Part shown: positions 55,750-64,000 of the stretch, piece after piece
Position numbering within the stretch: the stretch's first letter is position 1
Layout of the letters: each line of letters opens with the position of its first letter
NCBI GenBank assembly: GCA_963978895.1
Contig: OZ022238.1
Coordinates: forward strand, 38,543,820 to 38,607,819
Direction: 5' to 3'
From: Erpobdella octoculata
Lineage: Eukaryota > Annelida > Clitellata > Hirudinida > Erpobdellidae
DNA: 64,000 bases
Made by a program: the position numbers and the translations under genes
Notes under the pieces: generated by a model
The model's input: only the letters and a program-made list of their open reading frames with translations
Database searches by the model: none
Told to the model about the DNA's origin: nothing

Positions 55750-55862
55750 GATCCCGCCTACCACGCCCTTTGCAGACGCTGGTGACGCCGGCGGTATTTA
55801 AACTGCCGACTCTTAGGTCTACAGGCGAATGCCTCACTCATGCCTATATTGCTCATCTACCC
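55750..55862 (-). mobile_element. Degenerate tRNA-like SINE head
   Basis: On the minus strand GGTAGATGAGCAATATAGGC could be an A-box region. GGCAGTTTAAATACCGCCGG, 50 bp later, is a degenerate B box flanked by complementary GCCGGCG/CGCCGGC-like words. Weak evidence; it may instead be an unrelated palindrome. Confidence 0.4.
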
Positions 55863-55932
55863 TCAAACGTTGCCCCCTTTAAAGTTGGCTGGGTCCGCCA
55901 GTAGTAATGTATTGTATACTAAGTAAAGTATA

Positions 55933-56103
55933 TGTTGTGTCTTTCAGAAAACTTTCTTCTTTTAAAACACAATATAAATAACAAGAAACATGTAATGTAA
56001 ATACCGCGCAACTCGCTAAACACTCAACAGAACTTTCTCGCAACAACTCGGTAGCTAGCTTGGAAGGCGCACCTGACTACACCTGGAGTGTCTCGTCACA
56101 ACA
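55933..56103 (-). repeat. 3' LTR of the gypsy-type element
   Basis: 171 bp, TGTTGTGT...CACAACA on the plus strand. It differs from the other LTR (60,500-60,670) at three positions. A purine tract GTAGGAAGG precedes it on the minus strand. It is flanked outside by GTATA (55,928-55,932). Confidence 0.95.
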
Positions 56104-56183
56104 CCTTCCTACAAGCTTTTGAGTCTTTTCAAAAGCGAAAACTAAATGTAAAAATGTCTTCTAACGAAAGAAAAAAAATCGTG

Positions 56184-56597
56184 TCAAAATCTTAAATTCT
56201 TCAACCGCAGGTGCTCCGAACGTTGTGGTCCGGTTTCAACTGAAGTATTCGCTTGCGTTGCTAATCTTGTCAGATCCGTCGATAGAATTTCTCCTGGTAC
56301 GGTTGTCGCACTGGATGGAGAACTCATTGGCAAACTGGTCGCTTGATTTCCTGTTGACACGGTTGCCGGACTTTTCGTCGTGATTGGACTCTTCGTTGAC
56401 GTTGTCGCTGGACTTTTCGTTGACGCGGTTGCTGGACTCTTTGTTGACGTTGTCGCTGGACTCCTCGTTGACGTGGTGTCAAATGCGTCGACTCCAAGAC
56501 TCGATGATGTGGAGTAACGTGTAACATAACGTGGGCGGAGTTGTTCCACATGGCGTTTCCAAATCGACCCATTTGAGCACAATCGTACTTGGAGGTT
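56184..56597 (-). pseudogene. pol C-terminal tail with TSTKSPAT repeats
   Basis: Continues the integrase frame after an in-frame TGA at 56,598-56,600, a CGA-to-TGA-type change. LCSNGSIWKRHVEQLRPRYV is the usual end of a gypsy integrase. It is followed by about seven degenerate repeats of TSTKSPAT/TTKSPAT, then an acidic/basic end. A low-complexity repeat tail after the integrase is unusual. Confidence 0.8.
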
Positions 56598-57458
56598 TCA
56601 TGCTCCAAATATTTTCTTGACGATTGCAGGAATCCATCTTGGTTGTTTACCCTGTCTGGGACCACAGTTTAGAGCGTAACAAAAATCTCCAATTTTGTAC
56701 TTGTGTTGTATTTGGAAAGATTCTTTGTTTGTTCTTTGACTTCGTTTATCCTGCATCTCTCGAGCAAGGCAAGGAGGACATGGCAAAAAAGAATCTAATT
56801 TGCTTCTGATTTGTCGTCCATTCAAGAGTTCACTTGGGGAAAATCCAGATTCCAAGGGCGTTCTCCGATATTGCAAAAGAAAATCTTGCAAAGCTCTTCG
56901 GAGAGGATGTGCAGACGTCGTGAGTGATTTTTTAAAAGTTTGTATCAATCGCTCAGCTGCCCCGTTGGTTGCAGGATGATAAGGAGCTCCAGAAAGATGA
57001 ATGATGCCTCTTTCTTTGCACCAATTCTGAAATTTTTCAGAAGTAAAGGTAGGAGCATTATCAGTCACCAAAGTGTGGGGGAAACCAAAATGTGCGAAAT
57101 CTTCATCCAAAAACTGAGTTGTTGTTTTTGCTGTTATGGAACTTGTCGGATGTATACACGGGTATTTCGAGTAGGCATTTACCATAACCAGCCAATCGGT
57201 TCCTAGAAAATTTATGGCGTGATCCAGATGCACTCTGTCCCAAGGCTTTTCAGGAATCATCCACGGGTGCATCATCATCTTTGGTGGCTTGTTTTTCTGT
57301 TCAGCACAAGAACTACATGAGCGACTTAAATTTTCAATATCGTAATCAATTCGAGGCCAATAAACTATAGTTCTTGCTAAACGCTTCATTCTTTGCATTC
57401 CGAAGTGTCCTGTATGTATCAATTCTAAAATCTTGCCGCGTAATTTCTTTGGTATCAC
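56598..57458 (-). pseudogene. pol: integrase
   Basis: Zinc-binding HHCC: ELIHTGHFGMQRMKRLARTI with the two His, then SCSSCAEQK with the two Cys. The DDE core includes WDRVHLDHAINFLGTDWL (first Asp), HTLVTDNAPTFTS (second Asp) and YHPATNGAAERLIQTFKKSL (Glu). All catalytic residues are present. A frameshift near 57,480 separates it from the RNase H frame, so its Met at 57,458 is not a natural start. Confidence 0.9.
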
Positions 57459-58003
57459 GATTCTTGCTCCAAAGAAAGAGTTGAAAGATAATCAGAAAGT
57501 TTCTCATACAGTTTTAATTCCGGTTGCATGATTCTGTGAGGCCAGCCGTCTCTCACAAATCGTATCACTGTAGAGATAACAGGATCTTTACTTGACTCTT
57601 TTGATAACAGTCTGGAATCGGACATTTGTTGGCTGATTGTGTTAATAACGCAAACTGTTGAAACATCTGCATCTTCTTCTGTCGAGTCAAATTCTCCGTC
57701 TTCGCACGCTGGTAGGCGACTGAGGGCGTCTGCATTTCCGTGTTCTCCGGTCTTTCGATATTCAATTGAGTAGTTGTACTGGCTCAATGTCAGGGCCCAT
57801 CTTGCTAGACGATTTGCTGCCAGGACCGAAGTTCTTTTTGACGGACCAAACAATGCGAGGAGTGGTTTATGATCTGTCACCAGGATGAATCTACGCCCGT
57901 ACAAGAATTGATGAAATTTTTGCAGACCAAAAATGATAGAAAGAACTTCTTTTTGAATCTGGTTGTAGCGTCGTTGTGTGTCTGTCAATGTTTTAGACAC
58001 GTT
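57455..58003 (-). pseudogene. pol: RNase H and linker
   Basis: Continues the RT frame after a TAA at 58,004-58,006, located between SERPL and VSKTLTDTQRRYNQIQKEVL. Glu of the QKEVLSI motif and Asp of ILVTDHKPLLALFGPS are RNase H residues. HGNADALSRLP marks the end of the domain. The first RNase H Asp (SCDASEVGIGAVL) lies before the stop. Confidence 0.9.
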
Positions 58004-58945
58004 TTAAAGAGGACGTTCAGAACCATCGCCATATCTGTGGAACAACACTGCTCCAATTCCTACTTCCGACGCATCGCATGACATTCCTAAGGAAGCCGTA
58101 GGATCGAAATGAGCTAGACTAACTTCATTCGCAAGAATATCTTTAAGATGTTGGAACAATGCATTTTCTTTGACGCCCCATTGCCATGGTGTGTTTTTCT
58201 TTGTGAGACGAGTTAACGGTTCGGTTAAGGTCGAAAGGTTCTTGATGAACTTTCCGTAGAACTGTACCGATCCCAGAAACGATCGCAGAGAAGAAACGTT
58301 TGTTGGCGGTGGCATCTTCGTCACTGCATCTACTCGTTTTCCTTTTTCTATGCCGTTTCTGGTGAGTCGATGTCCCAAGTATTCCACTGACGGTTGAGCA
58401 AAAACGCAATTCCTTTGATTGCACTTTAAACCTCTTTCTTGTAAACGTTGAAAAAGATTCCGTAGGTTTCTCAGATGCTCGTCAGCTGTGGTTCCACTCA
58501 CTAGAATGTCGTTTAAATACACCGCTACTCCTGGTAGATCACACGTTAATTTGTCCATTATTTCTTGAAAATAACCTGGAGCTGAAGTGATGCCAAAAGG
58601 TAGACGTGTTTGTAGAAGTACACCTTTGTGCGGGCTCAACGCTAATCTTCTTTGACTTTCTGGTGCTAGTTTAATCTGGAGGTATGCATCTGCGAGATCG
58701 ATTTTACTGAAGCAAAACCTTCCTCCTAGTTTTCTCATCAGATCTTCTGGAAGTGGCATTGGGTAACAATGTGTTTCAAGTTGAGAGTTGATCGTTACCG
58801 AGTAGTCTCCACAGATTCTTAGTCCTGCCTTTTTCTGATTCGGTTGAATCCGTTTTCTGACTGGAACTACCGGGGTTCCATAATGATTGAACTGAGCTGG
58901 AATCCATATAACTTTTCTTATTCCTGCATCATACACACTGTTCAA
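58004..58945 (-). pseudogene. pol: reverse transcriptase with YLND in place of YxDD
   Basis: RT motifs run in order: YGTPVVPVRK, RICGDYSVTINSQLETHCYP, FSKIDLADAYLQIKLAPESQ (first catalytic Asp intact), LPFGITSAPGYFQ and GVAVYLNDILVSG. Then come the thumb (LGHRLTRNGI, LRSFLGSVQFYGKFI) and the start of RNase H. In active gypsy elements the motif is YLDD; here the first Asp of the pair is Asn (codon AAC), which should abolish polymerisation. The N-terminal RT segment (about 59,050-58,960) is in another frame. Confidence 0.92.
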
Positions 58946-59032
58946 TTTTCCAGGATAGCATACGGTACTGTCCGGGGCTTGCAGAAAATCGGTTCAGAAT
59001 CTGGTTTGAACTTTATTTCTAGTTCGACATCT

Positions 59033-60484
59033 TTAAGACACCCCAGTTGTGGATCGAACAATTTGCTGTTGACATTCATTTTGAAGGTGGTTTTCTGTTG
59101 TTTCCGTTATAACTTGAACGGAACTGAAGTTTTTTGACAGCAATGCGGTGACGTCAATCTTCATATCACGTATCGCCTCAAATCCCAGTAGGTTGAGATC
59201 ATGTACCTTTGTGACATTGAACCACACTCTTCTTTGGATGTCTGAGTTTTTCAATTTTACTTCTGTTTCAAATGTGCCCATTGTTGGGATGTCATCTCCC
59301 GTTGCTGAACAGTATCTTTTATCATTCAGCTGCAAGTTCGGTTTCCCCAGTTTGATCCATGCAGCTCGTGAACAAAAGTTGTCTCTGGAACCACTATCAA
59401 TGAGAAAACTGAAAGGTTGACTGTTGAGAGTCAACTGTTGCAACAAAGGATTTCGTCCTTTCATGGTGAACACGTGTTCTTTCACGAATTCACCTTTTGC
59501 AAATATACACTGAACTTGTCTTTTCTTTTTTAGACAAACAGCTTGCAGATGCCCTTTCTTTTGACAAAAATTGCATATGTAGTTTGCAAAACGACATTCT
59601 TTAAAAGTGTGGTTGCTCTTACCGCAACGTCGACACTTTTCTTTAGGAACATTTGTCGTTTTATCAGTTGCGTGCTGCTGATGATATTCCGTATGTTTCT
59701 TCTGCTTTCTTCGATCAACTTTGAATACCTGAGACGTTCTCTCAGGTGATGGGGCTTTTTCGCAAACGATTTCTTTTGCAACTTGTGCTGCATCTTCGGT
59801 TTCGCATGATATATCTATTGCTCTTGCAAAAGATAACTCATCGTCATTTATGCGGAACAGAGCTCGGAGGACTGCTTCAATGTTGACGGAACAGATGAAT
59901 CTGGTCCTCATTGCTTCGTCTTGTGGATTCTCGATGGAAGCGAAATCACAAGTTGTCGCTGCTTGACGAATTCTTGCCGCCAACTGGTTGATGGTTTCAC
60001 CTGGTTCTCGTTTCATTGCGGTCCAGAATTTGTACCTTTCTCGGACGACACACTTTGATGGGTTAAATTGATTTCCCATAAACATTTCGATTTCTTCTAT
60101 CGTTAAGTCATTCGCTTTCTTTGGCGGTGTTTGCTGACTTGCTAACGTATCAAGAAACTTGCATGTTGACGAGGTTTGATTAGTCAAGAAAACTTGAGGT
60201 ATTTTTCGACCAGGAACCGAATGAGCGCCAGTGAAAGTTTCAAACCTTGCCCAGTAATCTTTCCATAACTTTTTCAAAGGATCGAAAGCATAGAAAATGG
60301 GAATATTTGTTGACGATGGTTGTAAACTCAAAATCAACCTCTCTATTTGTTTTATGTGTTCTGCTCGTTCTTTTTCGCGAAGTCTTTCTTGCTCAGCGCG
60401 TTCTTTTTCACGCAATTTCTCTTGTTCTGAGCGATATCTCTCTTGTTCAGCGAACAATTTAATTAATTTATCAACTTCAGACAT
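59033..60484 (-). CDS. gag-protease, 483 aa
   Basis: The ATG at 60,484 lies only 15 nt after the 5' LTR. A Glu/Arg coiled coil with RERAEQ-like repeats covers residues about 17-47, then a gypsy gag core (FDPLKKLWKDYWARFETFTG, MKREPGETINQLAARIRQAA). Two CX2CX4HX4C zinc knuckles follow (CRRCGKSNHTFKEC and CNFCQKKGHLQAVC). The aspartic protease has DSG in SFLIDSGSRDNFC. It packages element RNA and processes the polyprotein. It is in the same frame as RT, with an out-of-frame piece between them, and the last 14 or so codons before the stop read through a sequence that in the +1 frame encodes the RT N-terminus (FDPQLGCLKDVELEIKFK). Confidence 0.92.
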   Translation of the reverse strand: MSEVDKLIKLFAEQERYRSEQEKLREKERAEQERLREKERAEHIKQIERLILSLQPSSTNIPIFYAFDPLKKLWKDYWARFETFTGAHSVPGRKIPQVFLTNQTSSTCKFLDTLASQQTPPKKANDLTIEEIEMFMGNQFNPSKCVVRERYKFWTAMKREPGETINQLAARIRQAATTCDFASIENPQDEAMRTRFICSVNIEAVLRALFRINDDELSFARAIDISCETEDAAQVAKEIVCEKAPSPERTSQVFKVDRRKQKKHTEYHQQHATDKTTNVPKEKCRRCGKSNHTFKECRFANYICNFCQKKGHLQAVCLKKKRQVQCIFAKGEFVKEHVFTMKGRNPLLQQLTLNSQPFSFLIDSGSRDNFCSRAAWIKLGKPNLQLNDKRYCSATGDDIPTMGTFETEVKLKNSDIQRRVWFNVTKVHDLNLLGFEAIRDMKIDVTALLSKNFSSVQVITETTENHLQNECQQQIVRSTTGVS

Positions 60485-60499
60485 GTCGACTGCGCCAAT
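60485..60499 (-). promoter_or_regulatory. Candidate primer-binding site
   Basis: Directly inside the 5' LTR the minus strand reads ATTGGCGCAGTCGAC then ATG. TGG at the start fits pairing with a tRNA CCA end. I cannot name the tRNA. Confidence 0.55.
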
Positions 60500-60670
60500 T
60501 GTTGTGTCTTTCAGAAAACTTTATTCTTTTAAAACACAATATAAATAACAAGAAACATGTAATGTAAATACCGCGCAACTCGCTAAACACTCAACAGAAC
60601 TTTCTCGCAACAACTCGGTAGCTAGCTTAGAAGGCGCACCTGACTACACCTGGAGTGTCTCGTCGCAACA
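60500..60670 (-). repeat. 5' LTR of the gypsy-type element
   Basis: 171 bp, ending CGCAACA on the plus strand, followed by GTATA (60,671-60,675), the target duplication. It is 3 substitutions away from the other LTR. Confidence 0.95.
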
Positions 60671-60698
60671 GTATACTTGTATATTAAGCCTAGGCTAT

Positions 60699-60800
60699 AC
60701 TTGATTGGCCTCAAACAATAACTTTCAGCTGCGAGTAGCGATTGGCTTGACAAAGGAATACGAAAGTAACGGAAAATCCGTGACTCACCTGCCTATAAAA
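60699..60800 (+). promoter_or_regulatory. Candidate core promoter of the sacsin-like gene
   Basis: TATAAAA at 60,794-60,800, with ATTGG (inverted CCAAT) at 60,704-60,708 and 60,741-60,745. Spacing to the ATG at 60,927 leaves a 5' UTR of about 100 nt. Positions and orientation fit an RNA polymerase II promoter, but no experimental support is visible. Confidence 0.5.
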
Positions 60801-60926
60801 TGCGACAACCATAGCGGTGAATCCTTTTTTGCGTTAATTGATGTATTAGAATTTTATGTTTGTTTCGTCACAATCTTATTAAAAACTTTTATGAAATAAC
60901 TTAAAACAGAAGACCTGAAAGGCATC

Positions 60927-60939
60927 ATGGAGGGTTCAG
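60927..60939 (+). CDS. Sacsin-like gene, exon 1 (start)
   Basis: ATGGAGGGTTCAG, then donor GTAATT. The context ATC before ATG has A at -3. Only 13 coding bases (MEGS plus one base, phase 1). The intron of 81 bp ends in TGAAAATGTTTACAG. The exon is too short to be found by ORF searches and is inferred from the next exon, its phase and the promoter placement. Confidence 0.55.
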
Positions 60940-61020
60940 GTAATTCAGATATAGTTTTGTTGTAACTTTGTCTTCATATTATGATTGATAATTTTAATTA
61001 TTTTCTGAAAATGTTTACAG

Positions 61021-61112
61021 GAAACTTCCGAAAAGGCATGATAATGCCAACATTGATAACTCAATTAAAAAGCATTTTGGAACAATATCCCGACGATGGC
61101 CAAATACTAAAA
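61021..61112 (+). CDS. Sacsin-like gene, exon 2 (start of the sacsin repeat/HATPase-like domain)
   Basis: A 92-nt exon, phase 1 in and phase 0 out, donor GTTAGT. It encodes NFRKGMIMPTLITQLKSILE, then QYPDDGQILK. The pattern PxLxxQLxxILxxYPDDGQILK is the very start of the sacsin SPR domain, where the family continues with ELIQNADDA, the ATP-binding helix of a GHKL-like fold. The exon ends exactly at that boundary. Sacsin is a giant co-chaperone-type protein, and invertebrates carry many sacsin-like genes. The following exon is not visible: downstream sequence is a TIR element, an (AAT)n array and an opposing LINE. It is either far downstream or the gene is disrupted. Confidence 0.75.
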
Positions 61113-61302
61113 GTTAGTTGAAAGTTAACATAAATATTTTTTCAATTTGTATTTATTTATTAAACTTGAAACTTTGGTATATCATGTTGTCCTAATAATG
61201 GTTTTAACATAGATATATACCTATGGGTTTTAATCAATGGCATAGTGTAGGGAGAACAGGGGCGGTTCACCCTGGTCGGCAATTTTGATGGAGTGGCAAA
61301 AA

Positions 61303-62463
61303 GGTAAAGTTCTAGTATAGCGTCATCGGCCGATTTCTATAAACAAACGGTTTAAAAAACTGTTTAATAGAATAAGCTACAAAGAGTTTTTTACAGAAAA
61401 ACTTACTAAAAAAAGCAAAAATATCCAAAGGCAATGTTGATACGCGGAATAATACAATTCAAGGAATGAAAAGTAAGGAAGAGATAATATAAAAATAAAA
61501 TAAAATATTAAAATAACAAAAAAATGTTAAAGTGTTCAAAATAATTGTTTAATTATTTAATATGGATCTTAAATTTTTAAAAATCAAAGCGCTGAGCGGA
61601 AATTTATCCGTGACTAGCGGGGTACCTGGCCTTGCCCGGGGGTTTTCTATCGTTTTTTTCTCTCGCTCCTGTTTCCTTTCTCGCTTACTCTTACGCTCCC
61701 GGTCGCCTTCCCGCTCCCGGTCGCTTTCCCGCCCCCGGTCGTTTTCCCGCTCCTGATCGCATTCCTGCTTCCGGTCGCTTTCCCATTCCTGGTCACTTTT
61801 CCGCTCTCGATCGCTTTCTCGCTCACGCTTGCTCTCTTCCTAGTCGCTTTCTAATTCGCTCTTCACACGATTCTGGTACCAAGTATGACCTCTAAAACTC
61901 AGAATTTCTGCTCCAAGAAATATGGTTGAAACCGTAATAAAGACAACAAAGTACTTTTACTTTTACTTTGATATTATTTTATTTTTTCTTGGTGTTCGGC
62001 TGTTAATTTATTGTTCTTAATGTTTTTTTTTATTTGTCTTAAAGCATATTGACAAAACCGTCGCATTTAAAGAAACTGTTTTAGATATGGATCGGGTTAC
62101 GCAACTCGTACTTCTAAAACAAACTATTATTTTTCAAGTTTTAATTTCCATAATTTAAATTTTTAATTTTTTTCCTAAATTGTCTATTTTTATTTTAAAT
62201 ATGTTAAATTTTTATTTTCTTTATTCCAACTGTTCACTTCTATCGCTATTTACAAATAGATCTTCACCGAGAACTACATTCGCTTCGGGAGCATTTTTTT
62301 ATATGTTCTAAAGTGCGATATTTTTTTTTTATAAATTATTATAATTTATGTTGTATTTAATTTTTATTTATGTTTTTAACAACATTTACGTTAAAAAGCC
62401 GGTCATTTCTCATCGAAATCGGCCGATGACGCTACACTAGATTACTAGAATTAGAACTTTACT
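61303..62463. mobile_element. TIR element family T, copy B
   Basis: The left end GGTAAAGTTCTAGTATAGCG (61,303) and the inverted right end (CGATGACGCTACACTAG ... GAACTTTACT at about 62,424-62,463) match copy A at 33,203. The right end has a small ATTACTAGAATT insertion. Flanks GGCAAAAA and AGCAAAAA support an 8-bp target duplication with one mismatch. It is shorter than copy A because it lacks the 430-bp tandem duplication. It lies in the presumed intron of the sacsin-like gene. Confidence 0.75.
61614..61860 (-). mobile_element. Helitron-like 3' end, copy H9, trapped in TIR element B
   Basis: A|CTAGCGGGGTACCTGGCCTT then the 12-mer body, at the same internal position as H8 in copy A (shared upstream sequence GCGGAAATTTATCCGTGA). 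Arg/Ser-rich frames across it are artefacts. Confidence 0.65.
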
Positions 62464-62533
62464 AGCAAAAATGTCTTCAAAGGATGTCAGGCGCGGCGCT
62501 GAGCGGGGGGTCCAGGGATCCGGACCCCTCCAG

Positions 62534-64000
<1,467 letters not shown>

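Larger units (their letters stand above)
55933..60670 (-). mobile_element. Gypsy-type (K02A2.6-like) LTR retrotransposon, complete but inactivated
   Basis: 4,738 bp with 171-bp LTRs and a perfect 5-bp target duplication GTATA. Order on the minus strand: 5' LTR, primer-binding-site candidate, gag-protease, RT, RNase H, integrase, Ser/Thr/Pro-rich tail, polypurine tract, 3' LTR. This is the gypsy order (RT-RH-IN). No envelope-like frame is present. Lesions are a catalytic RT substitution, two in-frame stops and at least three frameshifts. The 3/171 LTR difference suggests a fairly young insertion. Confidence 0.93.

Overview
This window is AT-rich DNA from a metazoan, most likely an invertebrate. 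The evidence is GT-AG spliced coding exons, tRNA-derived SINEs, CR1/L2-like LINEs, an R2/NeSL-like LINE with a restriction-like endonuclease, a gypsy-type LTR element, and mariner, hAT, piggyBac, MULE-like and Helitron-like DNA transposons. The species cannot be fixed from sequence alone; a spiralian would fit but is a guess.

Only two host genes can be supported. On the minus strand, eight exons spread over about 20.7 kb (21,971 down to 1,296) belong to a calmodulin-like protein with at least ten EF-hands. Its hands are organised in a repeating four-hand module: three near-canonical loops followed by one degenerate loop. Splice phases agree across every consecutive pair of recognised exons except one gap, where linker exons seem to be missing between 21,725 and 11,808. 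The gene runs off the left edge. On the plus strand, at 60,927-61,112, two short exons encode the N-terminus of a sacsin-like protein. A TATA box and two inverted CCAAT boxes lie upstream, and the gene continues beyond the window or beyond what I can see.

The rest is mostly repeats. 1-22 kb: EF-hand exons separated by long introns holding minisatellites, a dead CR1-like RT, a piggyBac remnant, two hAT-like MITEs, a mariner fossil, a Helitron-like element and long (GTAT)n and (TA)n arrays. 22-30 kb: mostly unassigned AT-rich sequence with two more Helitron-like copies. 30-44 kb: heavy nesting, including a FLYWCH-encoding element inside a Helitron-like copy, a Helitron-like copy inside a hAT element with a perfect 8-bp target duplication, and a TIR element carrying a trapped Helitron end. 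The same region holds an R2/NeSL-like LINE 3' part, a SINE and LTR-element debris. 44-55 kb: three CR1/L2-like LINEs and a further Helitron-like copy. 55-61 kb: SINE pieces, a 16-bp minisatellite and a complete but inactivated LTR retrotransposon with a 5-bp target duplication, inserted just upstream of the sacsin-like promoter. 61-64 kb: a second TIR element with the same trapped Helitron end, an (AAT)n array and an open LINE RT running off the right edge.

Every element checked in detail carries inactivating lesions except the LINE at the right edge. Several lesions hit catalytic residues: YxDD to YLND in the LTR element RT, the catalytic His to Pro in one LINE endonuclease, and loss of the FADD box in the same LINE.
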